The notes under the pieces: model-generated
The model's input: only the letters and a program-made list of their open reading frames with translations
Databases searched by the model: none
What the model was told of the DNA's origin: nothing
Source: Dipteronia dyeriana
Taxonomy: Eukaryota; Streptophyta; Magnoliopsida; Sapindales; Sapindaceae
Length of the DNA stretch: 64,000 nt
NCBI GenBank assembly: GCA_032871835.1
Contig: CM065299.1
Coordinates: forward strand, 78,704,204-78,768,203
Reading direction: 5' to 3'
Position numbers and translations under genes: made by a program
Part shown: positions 21,836 to 33,063 of the stretch, piece by piece
Numbering within the stretch: the stretch's first letter is position 1
Layout of the letters: every line of letters starts with the position of its first letter

Positions 21836-22953
21836 ATTTTGACACTTGTCCCATGTCATGGGACAAGTTGTCCTAGGGTCTTGGGTGGGACAAGTTTTTG
21901 TGATTTTTGTCTCACCTTGTCTCGTCCCATCCCATGCTAAGGACGTGCCAAACATGGGACAATAACAAATTGTCTCACCTTGTCCTGTCCCGCGTACTAA
22001 ACGCACCCGAAATAATGTTCTTGCCCAAATCAGGTTTTTCACTACAAGTTTCATACCAGGAAGAGCAAAACGTTTGGAAGTGAAAAACTTGGGGGCGAAA
22101 AAGGCTGCCAAGTTTTTCGCTACTTGTTTCGCACCCGGAAGGGGCGAAAAGTTGGGCGAAATCCGCTCTCAGCACTCCACCTTGAAATTCAAGCGGATCA
22201 AAACATGACCAAACGACTTCAAAACCTTTCGTATAATATACCGTTGGAAAGGTATGGAAGTATAATTTCTACTTCAATTAACAAAATATGATTTGGATGA
22301 CTGTATAAAAAGTTATGGTCAAATGAGTGACCAAAGGTCGGAAACGGTCATGAAATATTATGAATAATACACCGTTGGAAAGGTATGGGTGTCTAGTTTG
22401 TACAGAAATTTTCAAAACTCATTTTGAAGCAATTTATAAAATGTTATGGTAACAAGACCAAACAAATTTCAGTTTTCAAAAACATTTAAATCATTGAAAT
22501 CCACTCTTTTGAAACTAGACACCTTACTCAATATAACCAAACCAAGAGAAGAATAAGACATTCTCAAATAGTCACTCAACACGCTAAGACAAGTACACCA
22601 TCGTGCAAGCGTGAACATTTCTGATCAAACAACGGATAATGAATCAAACATATAACAATCACCACACTTAAGAATAAGAATTAAATGCATGATAATACAT
22701 GCAACAACTCAAAAACATGAAGTGTGTGTGTGTGTACAATAGCAAATGCATGTCAATATAAATGCATATATATGAAATGTCAGTGTGTGTAACTAAATCT
22801 CTTCACTAAGAATTAGGAACAAGTGAACTACCTCTTGAAGCTCATAGGGATCTTGAGCGCTTGCCATTGAAAGCCTAAGCTACCCATTACACATTGAATC
22901 CCAAATGTGATTTGTCAAGAAATAAGCCAATTATAAAACTGAGGTTCTTACAA
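21836..22953. other. Non-coding repeat remnants
   Basis: 21840-21990 is rich in GGGACAAG / CTTGTCCC in both orientations, and its right end reads TACTAAACGCACCC, typical of MITE ends. 22020-22160 holds a diverged tandem pair around AAGTTTTTCGCTAC. The motif CCGTTGGAAAGGTATGG occurs at 22241 and again at about 22372, a pattern common in plant Gypsy LTRs. No ORF of interest and no paired LTR was found. Confidence 0.4.
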
Positions 22954-23733
22954 TAGTAAAATGAGTTTTTTTAGATAAAATAAAACAAATAGAACACTTA
23001 GTCAGATGAATTAAATAATCTTACAATAAAAAAAAAGAAATAAAAAAAAAATTGTTAACAAAATAAATAATAATACTAAAAACAACATAAATAATGAAAA
23101 TAAATTACAATCTAATTTTATAATAAGATTTTTTTTGCATGTATAATGAACTCAATTTAAATTTATAAAAAAATAATTTATTAATAAATATTACTATACA
23201 TGTTTTTAAAAATTTTATTCTTGAAATTATTGGTAAATTATTGATTTATTGATTTTAAATAAATTAAAACTATAAAATAAAGAAAAATATTAAGGATAAA
23301 AGAAAATGTATCATAATAATAGATTAAATATTTTAATCCAATAAAGTAAAATTTGAGATTTTATGGTTTATTGATTGGACGTATTAGGTATGTCAAACTA
23401 AAACTATTAGAAATAATACAAATCTATAATAATAATAGATAATTTAATATAAAATAAAAAATGAATTGTTTTGTTATAGAAGAAATGAAAATTTGAAGAA
23501 GGAATTGGAAAAGATGATAAATAAATAAGACATAAAAAATTATAATATAAAATTGAATTAAAAATATATATATGCTCGTGATAGGATTTGAACCGTGTAC
23601 TTCAAGTGCTAAAGGAAGTATAATAATACTATTGTTAATGAATATGTATATATAAAGTATATACAAAATCAATTCTTTTTTAAAATGAGGTAGGGCACGT
23701 GCCGTATCTGGTTTCCACATGGGTCCGCCCTTG
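22954..23733 (+). mobile_element. hAT-derived repeat, truncated copy A
   Basis: Very similar to 26110-26790 plus 27750-27840 of the hAT element at 26043-27853. It ends in a hAT-type terminus GGGTCCGCCCTTG (23721-23733) but lacks the left terminus. Its right end interrupts the LINE RNase H fragment at 23734. The interior is AT-rich without coding capacity. Confidence 0.65.
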
Positions 23734-24060
23734 AAAATCACCATTCACGAAGGCTCTACAGTTTCGAAAAACACCCCCACAACAATCGACACCTAGAGAA
23801 TTCAAAACAACACCATCCTTATTAACTTTGATCCAACTAGAAGCCAGAGATGATCAAATCACACTCTTGATTACCGGAGCCTTAGCAGGACGACTACGAA
23901 GACCAAATCTCTTAAGAATCAATAAATCATCTATACAATTATACATACATCCAATCTCCAAGTGATTTGCATCTAAATATGCACGCCAGACTAGAGCAAG
24001 AGCAGACTTGTAGGCCATAGCCTTACCTTCAAAAAATCCACCGTTAGGATTTCTTGTCAT
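23734..24060 (-). pseudogene. LINE RNase H (RVT_3) fragment
   Basis: Minus strand: ORF 24060-23854 reads CIDDLLILKRFGLRSRPAKA, then PVIKSVI and a stop. In the same reading direction down to 23740 it continues WIKVNKDGVVLNSLGVDCCG, then GVFRNCRAFVNG. This is the start of the RNase H-like domain found at the C terminus of plant LINE reverse transcriptases (WIKVNxDG carries the first catalytic Asp). It is cut off by the hAT terminus at 23733. Only this fragment remains. Confidence 0.7.
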
Positions 24061-24999
24061 GTTTTATCTCTCTCTCGTGTCGCTATGATTCTATGAGTTC
24101 TTGCTTTCCTCAGGATACATTTTTAATAATATCTCTAAATAAAACGGGTAACACCTCAAACTAGGGGTTTTTTTTTATAATAATATCCCTAATTATTTTA
24201 GTAAAATTTCATCATTCTCCTCAGATTGGTGACATATACAAAAAAAAAAACCACACCCCGAAAAGTTTCAGTTTTTATAACCAAGATGAAAACAATTTGG
24301 ATAAAAATACCCACAAACTTTAGTAACCCATTTATTAACCCAAACCATCGCAACCTTCTTAACGTGTAAACAAAATTAACTTATATAAAATTTATTTTTT
24401 TCCACTATTTTGTGGCTAAGCTTGGTAGATTTTAGAAGAAAATGAAATATCAAACGCATTCTCATGTATGTCAATCTACATTTTTCTAAACTATATATGT
24501 ACCTTTTAGTTTTATCTTACTAATTATGATGGGCTTTTTGAGGCACTGACACTACACGATGAGAGTGTTTCAACATCTCACTTCAGTTGTGTACTGATCA
24601 TGTGTTATCCATGTCTTAAACCAAACTATACCAAAATCACATTAATATAATTATTCCATGATTCCTGTTTCTGGAATCCAAGATCAGTCGCAATATTGAA
24701 TTAGTAAAGGGTTCGGTTTTTTCCTTTTTTTAAAAAAAAAATCTTACATCAATTGGGTCAAACACAAGAAGGCAAAACCATAGAACCATTTTGCTACGAA
24801 TGGACATGTGTCCATTAAAGCTGCTGAATTTGTTTGGTTTTTTTTTTACCTAAGTTAGGAAAAATAAAAAAGAACATAAAAAAACTGCAATTGTACGGTT
24901 GTTTAACAAACATCAAACACTAGAACTGTAGAACAAGAATGAGTTCGACCTTACAATAATCAGAAAAACTAATCCCAATTAACGTCGAATGGCTTCTAG
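24061..24999. other. AT-rich intergenic sequence
   Basis: I see no gene, repeat pair or element termini here, apart from A- and T-runs near 24241 and 24730. Confidence 0.5.
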
Positions 25000-25308
25000 C
25001 TAAAATGGCTGTCTTGGATGTAAAAGTATAGAACTCTGCCACTTGTCAAGCTCTTCAATTTCTTGTTCTCGCATTGTCACTCTCTTCCAACACTCGACTC
25101 CTGGTTTTTGCTTCCCGGCATGAATACATTCCACGACCTTTCTTTTCTCTCTATCCATCCTCTTGCTGATCCTGTTCTTCCGATCTTGCAATGATTCGTA
25201 AGACGCTTTCGACTTGAACAATCGACTCATCCAACTGTCTATTTTCCTCTTCGTTTCCCTGAGAATCTTCCCACAAAACATCATCTTTTTCGTTTTCTTG
25301 TTTCCCAA
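25000..25308 (-). CDS. Candidate small gene, 102 codons, unknown
   Basis: Minus-strand ORF starting MGNKKTKKMMFCGKILRETK. It is strongly basic and rich in Lys, Arg and Glu, and predicted mostly helical (ISKRMDREKRKVVE, MREQEIEELDKWQ). It lies in one of the few stretches without element signatures, and CCAATTAGGGTTTGA upstream (about 25420-25406 on the minus strand) resembles a plant 5' leader. There is no recognisable family, signal peptide or membrane segment. It could be a real small nuclear/cytosolic protein gene or a chance ORF. Confidence 0.4.
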   Translation of the reverse strand: MGNKKTKKMMFCGKILRETKRKIDSWMSRLFKSKASYESLQDRKNRISKRMDREKRKVVECIHAGKQKPGVECWKRVTMREQEIEELDKWQSSILLHPRQPF

Positions 25309-26034
25309 GAAGTAATTTTTTTTTCTTGAATGGACACGTTCAAAGAGCCAAATTTAGGTGCGATCAATCAGGGTTCAAAGTAAAAAAAAAAAGAAGTCAA
25401 AAATCAAACCCTAATTGGCTTTGAAATATTGAATGGAGAAACTGGTGTGGAAACTGATGATTTTTTTTTTTGTTGGTGATAGGCTGATAGCTATCCATGA
25501 AATGGTTTTCAAAAAAGAAATTAAATGCTTAAACTTGTTGATGATTGCCTGATTGGCGATCGTATCAAGCTTTTGACCGTTGGAGATATATGTATATATG
25601 AAACCGGATTATTTAGGGAATAATATTTACTTGCTGTAACTCTGTAATCGATCGATATATGTTTCACATTCAGAGTTTGAAATTGCGCACGAAGACCGAT
25701 TCCTAGGGAGAGATTTATATTGAAGTTATGAATCATATTTATATTTTAGCTTGATTTATTTCTATTCATAAAATTTAATCATATTATTTCATAAAAAATC
25801 ATATTTAATATATTTGTATGTGTTTTAGACTATTTAATAACTATATATTATATAGAGGAATTGCATGGAAATACCCAAAAAATAATTTGGGTTTGGACAC
25901 CACCTCTCAACACAAAGCACACGTGGTGATACACCTCTATTCCACATCGGTGACGAGGGATTCAAGTTCAACCATATATATTTTAGAATTACGTATAGAG
26001 AATTTTCCCTCTAATTTGTTGGGATTAGATATAT
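25309..26034. other. Intergenic sequence before the hAT cluster
   Basis: Unremarkable AT-rich DNA. 25900-26040 contains text such as CAAAGCACACGTGGTGATAC but no complete repeat was identified. Confidence 0.45.
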
Positions 26035-26042
26035 GGGTTGTA

Positions 26043-27853
26043 CATTGACGGACCTAATTTTTTTAACTAAATAGGGCACTTGGATATAAAAAAAATACCG
26101 AAAAATTAAAATCATAGTAAAATGATTTTTTTTTAGATTAAATAAAACAAATAGAACACTTGGTTAGATGAATTAAATAATCTTACATTAAAAAATAAAA
26201 AAGAAATAAAAACAAGAAAAAAATATTAAAAAATAAATAATAATACTAAAAACAACATAAATAATGAAAATAAATTACAATCTAATTTTATAATAAGAAT
26301 TTTTTTTTTGCACTTATAATGAACTCAATTTAAATTTATACAGTAATAATTTATTAATAAATATTACTATCTATGTTTTTAAAAAAATTATTCTTTAAAT
26401 TATTGGTAAATTATTGATTTATTGATTCTAAATAAATAAAAACTATAAAATAAAGAAAAATATTAAGGATAAAAGAAAATGTATCATAATAATAGATTGA
26501 CTATTTTAATCCAATAAAGTAAAATTTGAAATTTTATGGTTTATTGATTGGACGTGTTAGGTGTGTCAAACTAAAACTATTAGAAATGATAAAAATCTAT
26601 AATAATAATAGATAATTTAATATAAAATATGAAAATGAATTGTTTTATTATAGAAGAAATGAAAATTTGAGAAAGGATTTAGAAAAGATAATAAATAAAT
26701 AAGACATAAAAAATTATAATATAAAATTGAATTAAAATATATATATGTTCAAGATAGGATTTGAACCCTTCAAGTGTAAAGAGAAAATTCACTATCAATT
26801 ATGTTAACACTATGTTTGATTTGGTGGAATAGGAGATAAGGTAAATGAAATGATATGGATGGATTTTTTATATCGTGTTTGAATTGTTAAATGAGATGAA
26901 AATGAAAGGAACTAGAGGGAAATGAAAGGAAATGGAGGGAATAATTTCTTCTTATTTCACCCAATTTGATTTTCCACCATATTTGGGATGAAAATGAAGG
27001 AAATGAATATATAATTAATGATATTTTTAATATCCCAAAACTAACCCTATTAATATTGAATTAAAAATTTAATTGACATCTAATTTTAAAACCTATATAA
27101 CAGGACACAATGACATACACTTTCGCTCGGCTCTCATTCATACTTATACATTAACAATTTTTGCTCAAATCACCGTCCTCAATCAAGGTAAGTATTTTAT
27201 AATATTTTTTTTTATTGTTATTACTTTATATATCAATGGTTACTATAACTAGACATCGAAAATGTACTTTTCTTTAGCTATTTTGGGATACATTTATTTT
27301 TGTTAGTCTATATGACTTTGAATAATTTATTTTTATGCACATTTGTTTTTATTTTATTTTTATTGGTGTCATAATTTTATGCACCATTTAGCATTGAACA
27401 ACTTATTATTATTTATATTATTATTATTATGGTTGGCATGCTACAATTAATTTGCTACAAATAAGATTTGCATTTTTATTGCTATGCTATTGATTTTTTT
27501 TTAACATATATTGCTATCCTACTGTTGGGTAACTGGTGTGAGAATGATATTTTCGTAAATAGAATAAAATATATTTATTTATTTTCTTTCCAAAAAAAAA
27601 AGTTTAGTTTCCTTTCCTCCCCTATTCATAACCATCCAAACAACTATCATTAAAAACATTTTTTTTTCATTTCCTTTCCTTTACTTTCCTTTTCTCTTTA
27701 ACTTATCATTTCCTTTTTCTCTAATTCCATCAAACCACACATAGTGTAAAGAAAGTATAATACTACTATTGTTAATGAATATATATATGTAAAGTATATA
27801 TATATATTTTTTTTTAAATGAGGTAGGGCCATCTCCACATGGGTTCACCACTG
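26043..27853 (+). mobile_element. Non-autonomous hAT element, copy B, with nested Harbinger element
   Basis: The ends CATTGACGGACC and GGTTCACCACTG form an imperfect hAT-type inverted repeat (CA-N-N-G), flanked by an 8-bp target duplication GGGTTGTA (26035-26042) / GTGTTGTA (27854-27861). The body matches the truncated copy at 22954-23733. It contains a 939-bp Harbinger-type insertion (26808-27746). No transposase ORF. Confidence 0.8.
26808..27746 (+). mobile_element. Harbinger/Tourist-like element inside hAT copy B
   Basis: The termini CACTATGTTTGATTTGGTGG and its partner (reverse) CACTATGTGTGGTTTGATGG are flanked by TAA on both sides (26805-26807, 27747-27749), the PIF/Harbinger 3-bp target signature. 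Subterminal GGAAATGA/TCATTTCC runs mirror each other (26928 against 27707). 939 bp, no transposase. The homologous copy A lacks this block, which shows it is an insertion. Confidence 0.78.
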
Positions 27854-29035
27854 GTGTTGTACACATTGTTCGAAAAAATGGGCTCGACGGCCGCCTAGCC
27901 GCTATACAGCGTCTAGCCATCCCGAAACAGGCAAAAATGGTGCTTCCAGGCGGGCTTGGGAGAAAATGACCGAGTTGACCGATTTATTTGTTTCAAGGCG
28001 GGTCAAAGCCGTTGACCCCGCCTAACCGGTTTTTTTAATTAAAAAATCGGGCCTAAAACGACACAGTTTTGTGGCACATATATTAAAAAAAACAGATTCA
28101 GTGGTTTTCACTTTTCAATTCCTAAATCGATCTCTCCCAATTTCTAAATCCCAAAATTGAAAAATTCCCAAATCACAACCCTAGATCAACACCAATAGCT
28201 GACAACCTCTCTTGTTGCCATAACCACCTCTCATCATCGACCACCACCGTCTGTTGCCGTCAGAACTCAGAAGCAGGCGTTGTCGCCTGCCGTCACTCGT
28301 CGTTGCCTGATCGAAGCGTCATCACACATCGCCACTCGCCAAATCGAAGCTCCCACCCATCGTCGCATTCAGGTTTTGTCTCAAGACTCTCAACTTCCAA
28401 CTCTCAATTAGTGAAATAAGATCCCTGTTGTTTTGGTTTTTTAATTTTAAATGTTTAATCTTTCTTTAAATTTAAAACATGTAGATTTGCATAGAGCAGA
28501 AAATATGTTTGTTTGTCTCTCAAATAGATTTGCAGTGAATTAAGATCTCTGTTATTTCACTTATTTGTTTGTTTGTCTTTGCTGAATGCTTATTACTTGA
28601 TTATTGATTAACTGATTATAGTTTATCTTTGCTCTGTTTTTCGTTTCCTAATTCTCTTCAAGCTACACTGAGCGCTAATTTAATGAGATTGAGTATTCAA
28701 TGATAAATTATTGGTCCATCTCTGATATAAACATATTGTGGCAGTAAAATCCATGTTTGAATATCTGTGTGAATAGCAATTTGGAATTCCATAAATCTTT
28801 TTGAATATGTGTTTGAATATGTGTTTAAAATACCCATAAATCTACTGAATTGCATACGTTTGAATTTTTGAATATGTGTGTGAATAACAATTTGGAGTTC
28901 ATTAAATCATGTCGAATATGTGTTTGAATATGTGTTTAAACTTTAAAATACCCATAAATCTACTGAATTGCAATTTGGATGTCTTGATGATGAGATTTAT
29001 TATTTTTAATTTTTAATTTCAGAATTTATACACAT

Positions 29036-29700
29036 GATTTCCTTGCTCGATAATAGTGATGCCCCTAATACCGCCAGTAGTGTTAATGTGTCTTCGGCTG
29101 CCTCTAAAGCCACTTCAGTTCCTGTCGGAAGGAAATGAAAATCCAATGACGTTGGGTGGGAGTTGGAATTTTGGTTGATGAGAAGAATCAAGATAAAGTG
29201 AAATGTATCTTGTGTGAAAAGGTGTTTTCTGGAGGGGCTTATCGTTTAAAAGAACATGTTGCCAACATACAGGGAAATGTTGCGCCATGTCGAAATGCAT
29301 CAAAGGATAATCAACTGAAGTGTAAACAAGCATTAATGGATGCAAAAAATAAGAAAAAAAAAACAAGAAAAAAGATGAAGAAGAGGCTACGGTGAGTATT
29401 GGTAGAGTTAGAGGAAATATAAGGGTTAGGGCCAAAGAAATCCTCTAAGCTTCTTGATAGGGATAGATTTGCTAATCCTATCAACCTCGATTCCTCCGTC
29501 TCTGGAAAGAGTAAGACTATGAAGCAACAATCCCTCAATGATACCATCTTTCAAGATAGGACACATGCATGTTAAAGATATGTGGCCAAATGGGTGTTTC
29601 AAGCCGGCATTCCTATTAATGCCATTGATAATGATTGTTTCTTACAAATGGTAGAGGCGATAGGTCGATTTGGACAGAGCTTCAAACCTCCAGGTCAATG
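29036..29700 (+). pseudogene. hAT transposase, N-terminal BED zinc-finger part
   Basis: An ATG opens at about 29036 (MISLLDNSDAPNTASSVNVS) and hits a TGA after VPVGRK. After a frame change the BED finger reads CILCEKVFSGGAYRLKEHVA with the distal Cys in GNVAPC (29205-29295). A Lys-rich stretch follows, then LLDRDRFANPINLDSSVSGK and a stop near 29573, then YVAKWVFQAGIPINAIDND (29578 on). The BED finger binds DNA at the element ends in this family. At least three breaks make it a pseudogene. Confidence 0.78.
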
Positions 29701-29704
29701 ACAA

Positions 29705-30724
29705 TTGAGGGAACCACTTCTGAAGGAGGAGTTTGAAACAACCAAAGAGGCACTCAAAAAACAAGAACAATCATGGAAAGTTGATGGGTACTCAATTATG
29801 ACGGACGCTTGGACGGATAGGAAACTGAGGAACATTATGAATTTGTGCATGAATAGTAAGGAATGCACCACTTTTCTTTCCTCCAAAGATAGTTCTGCTG
29901 AGGCACATATATGTGAAAACATTTTTAAGTATGTGTTAAGTGCGATTGAAGAAGTTGGCTCTGAAAATGTTGTTCAATTGGTGACTAACAATGCCTCGAA
30001 CAATATGGTTGCGGCAAAGATGTTGAAAGTGAAGATGCCATCTATATTTCGGAGCTCATGTGCTACTCGCACCATTAACCTCATGCATGAAGGTATTGGC
30101 AAGCTACCAAAGTTCAGAAATACACTTAAGGAAGCCAAGAGTTTCACGATCTTCATTTATGCCCACCACACACCATTAGCATTAATGAGGACATTTACTA
30201 GGAAGAGAGACATAGTGAGGTCGGGAGTTACTAGGTTTGCTTCTGCTTTCTTAACATTGCAATCTTTGTTGGAGAAAAAAGATAAGTTAAGGGCAATGTT
30301 TACTAGCACGAATTGGGAGAAATATAAATGGCTAAAGAGTGTTAAGGGGAAAGCCGCCTATAACACTGTATGGAGTACAACGTTTTGGAATGGTGTGAGA
30401 TATTGCTTAAGGGTTTTTTCTCCTTTAGTGTGGGTGCTTCGACTAGTTGATGGGGATCGAAAACCATCGATGGGATTTGTATATGAAGAGCTAAAAAAGG
30501 CTAAGGAAGAGATTAAAGCGGGGTTGAAAAATGTTGAGAGTAATTATCGGTCAATCCTTGAGATTATTGATGAGAAATCCAAAGGCCGACTTGATTCTCC
30601 ATTGCATTTGTTGGCTTACGTATTAAATCCCTACTATTTCTTCAAAGGGCCAACTTCAAGCATTTATACTAATGAAGTTTCTAATGAGTTTTGTACTTTT
30701 ACGGAGATTTTATATCCCCGATAA
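29705..30724 (+). pseudogene. hAT transposase, DUF659 and central catalytic region
   Basis: A long open stretch (339 codons). DUF659 features are LREPLLKEEFETTKEALKKQ, WKVDGYSIMTDAWTDRKLR and the VQLVTNNASNNMVAAK block (family VTDNAxN; here the Asp reads Asn, a loss of a conserved acidic residue). Further on: SCATRTINLMHEGIGKL, RSGVTRFASAFLTLQSL and the LDSPLHLLAYVLNPYYFF block. DUF659 plus the RNase H-like fold catalyses cut-and-paste transposition. Upstream and downstream breaks, and TNN in place of TDN, argue against activity. Confidence 0.85.
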
Positions 30725-31092
30725 CCTTGAAAAGCAAAACCTTTTTGTGAATATTGAGTTTGGGAAGTATTTGGGCAAAGAAGGTCATTTCGAAAGGCCA
30801 TTGGCGATGAAAGGATATGAGAAGAATGGTGAGTTTTACAATCCAGGTAACTAAGTAAATTTTAATTGTTCATAACTTTCATTTGTTTTTACTTTTTACT
30901 TTTTACTTTTTACTTTTTACTTTTTAATAGTTAATATTTTTTTAAGCTAATGTATTTTACTATTTTTGTCTTTTTGATGTAGTAACTTGGTGGACTAATT
31001 ATGGATCCGAAACACAAAACTTGCAAACAATAGCAAAAAGGATCATCTCTTTAACTATTAGTTCATCCAGTTGTGAAAGAAATTAGAGCACG
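30725..31092 (+). pseudogene. hAT transposase, start of C-terminal dimerisation region
   Basis: The exon-like segment 30720-30850 (ending KNGEFYNP before GTAACT) is followed by an intron with (TTTTTAC)n (about 30885-30927), then 30984-31083: TWWTNYGSETQNLQTIAKRI, ISLTISSSSCERN, a TAG stop in place of the Trp expected in CERNWS, then STFEG before GTAAGT. WW..YG and the S.CERNW motif are hallmarks of hAT_C dimerisation domains. Confidence 0.75.
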
Positions 31093-31176
31093 TTTGAGGG
31101 GGTAAGTTACTATATTAGATTTATAGATTATTAGTAATTTAGTATATTGATTATTGAATTATTGATAAGTTGATAA

Positions 31177-31465
31177 ATTGTTAAGCATGGCGATTTTGTG
31201 GAATGGGGTGATATCTAGAGTTGTCTGGTGTTTTGTGGGCTGCTGTTTTGGTTTTGGGTGCTCGGTTTTAAGCTCTGTTAGTTTTGTTTGGCTGGTTGGC
31301 TCTGTTTTTTATCCTCTGTTTTGGTTGTTTCTTGTGTGTTTTGTTGCTTGTTTGTTTGTCTTTTGTGTCTCATTTTTATTGTTCTTGGTTTTCTTGTTGT
31401 TTGCCTTCTATAGGTGTTCTCTTCCTGCCTGGTTGGTTATTAAATTCTACCATTTTAAAAAAGAA
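31177..31465 (+). mobile_element. 5'-truncated LINE (or SINE) insertion in the hAT intron
   Basis: 289 bp flanked by perfect 13-bp direct repeats GATAAGTTGATAA (31164-31176 and 31466-31478). The right end runs TTCTACCATTTTAAAAAAGAA, an A-rich tail. The body is a T/G-rich + strand sequence typical of LINE 3' ends. Target-primed insertions leave variable 10-20 bp duplications, as here. ORFs through it (31178-31486) are not genes. Confidence 0.72.
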
Positions 31466-31544
31466 GATAAGTTGATAACTAATTAACAGGGAAGTTACTT
31501 TTAATTAATATCTATTTTTATTATTTTATTTTACTTTGATGTAG

Positions 31545-31680
31545 ACATACAAAGAAAAGGAATCGACTGGATACGAATCGATTGAACAATCTAGTGTATG
31601 TCCAATTTAATTCTAGATTGATGGATAAGAGAAAAAGAATAACCGATAACAAGGTAGATATACTACTAGCAAATGATGCT
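31545..31680 (+). pseudogene. hAT transposase, hAT_C dimerisation exon, first half
   Basis: After an acceptor TTTGATGTAG the frame reads HTKKRNRLDTNRLNNLVYVQ, then FNSRLMDKRKR and DNKVDILLAND before the LTR insertion at 31681. RLNxLVYVxYN is a conserved hAT_C sequence. The frame resumes at 36662-36876 after the LTR element. Confidence 0.75.
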
Positions 31681-32596
31681 TGTTGACGGTGATTTTTAGA
31701 TTGTATAGAATTGATCACGCATCTAACAGGTTTTTATAGATTGTTGAAGATGTTATGACAAAGATAGAAAAATAAGAAAATTATGCATACATAAGTTTAG
31801 TGGTAAAACCCAAATGCGGGAAAACGTCCACGGTGGCCAATGACGGCGAGAAGAAATTCACTATAGTATAATTATTACACACTCAATCTCTCCTTTTTTG
31901 GCATCTCTCTCTCTTTCTTTCTTGTATATTTTCTATGTGTTGTTGTATGTGTTTCTGTTTATATCTTTTTTGTATATATCATTATGTGTTCTTGTATATG
32001 TTTCTGTCTATATCTTTTTTATATATGGCTTTTTTATAATGAGATTATGGGTCTATTTATATATGCATATAACCATATTCCTTGTTATACAAATAAGGAA
32101 AGGTGATAGTGTTTAATTAGGATCGGTTACTTGTTGAAGTCGTCTCTGTCTTCTTTCCTATTTTGGAGTTTATCTTTCTGGAAGCTTTGAGTTCTTTCCT
32201 TAATAGAATTCTCTGATACTGAAGAGGAAATAAGGATATTTCCTTATTGGAGTGCGATTCTAGATTCCTTGTTTTAGTAAGACACTTCGTATTTGAGTCG
32301 TAGTTGCCTTTAATGTCTCCCACGCGTTGTCCAACTGATCAATTGTCTAATCCCGACCAGACTTCTTTTATCTCGATCGGATGATCCCGATCAAGTTGTC
32401 TCTACCCGATCAGCTAGTTTCCCCGACTAGGTTATTCATGCCTGATCGGTTAACTTCCCTGACCATCTTGGGTAATCTTGACTAGGCCTTGAGATCATCT
32501 GTTAATTGCCTTGGATTAATCTTCCCTGATTGACTTTTATGACGTGGCATATCTAATCATGCTGACATGTCACGTTATCGAAAAATCCCTTTAACA
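31681..32596 (-). repeat. 3' LTR of the gag-only element
   Basis: 916 bp, TGTTGACGG...TTTAACA. Rich in short CCCGATCGG-type motifs (32341-32470). It lacks the 174-bp internal duplication present in the 5' LTR. Confidence 0.9.
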
Positions 32597-32756
32597 ACAC
32601 CCCTCAAATCTGCGAGATGAGCTCTTGACGGCTCATTGAAGGAGATTTATTATAATTTTGATTTTTTGACACTCCTGATCTTGCTTGTCGCTTTAACCTG
32701 ATCAAGTATTTTATTAAACTGATCAATCTTGGGCTTCTTTCTGCTCCCTTGTAGCT

Positions 32757-33063
32757 GGACTAGTTGGTGTCCTGGCTCTCTGCTCAGGATAATTCCCAAC
32801 TATCTTAGTTGGGTCGGTGTCCTGGCCTTTCGCCCAGGATAATTCCCGACCGTCTTCATTTTTCGATCTGTGTCCTGGCTTTTCGCTCAGGATAATTCCC
32901 GACCATATTGGTTGGGTCGGTATCCTAGCCTTTCGCTCAGGATAATCCCCGACTATCTTGGTTGGGTCGGTGTCCTGGCCTTTTGCTCAGGATAATTCCT
33001 GACCGTCTTCGTTTTTCGGTCGATATCCTGATTTTTCACTCAGGATAATTCCCAACCGTCTTG
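32757..33063 (-). repeat. Minisatellite, about six copies of a roughly 55-bp unit
   Basis: Units share GTCCTGGCCTTTCGCTCAGG followed by ATAATTCCCGACC, and begin near GGTCGGT. Within a unit, GGTCGG pairs with CCGACC and TCCTGG with CTCAGGA, so each can fold as a small stem. It lies in the non-coding 3' part of the element, where pol would be in an autonomous Gypsy. Confidence 0.85.

Noticed and set aside
29311..29547. Minus ORFs overlapping the hAT BED region
   Set aside because: Shadows of the transposase pseudogene; Phe/Ser-rich translation of its Lys-rich stretch.
32757..33063. CRISPR-like regular repeat array
   Set aside because: Plant context, units contiguous without unique spacers; it is a minisatellite.
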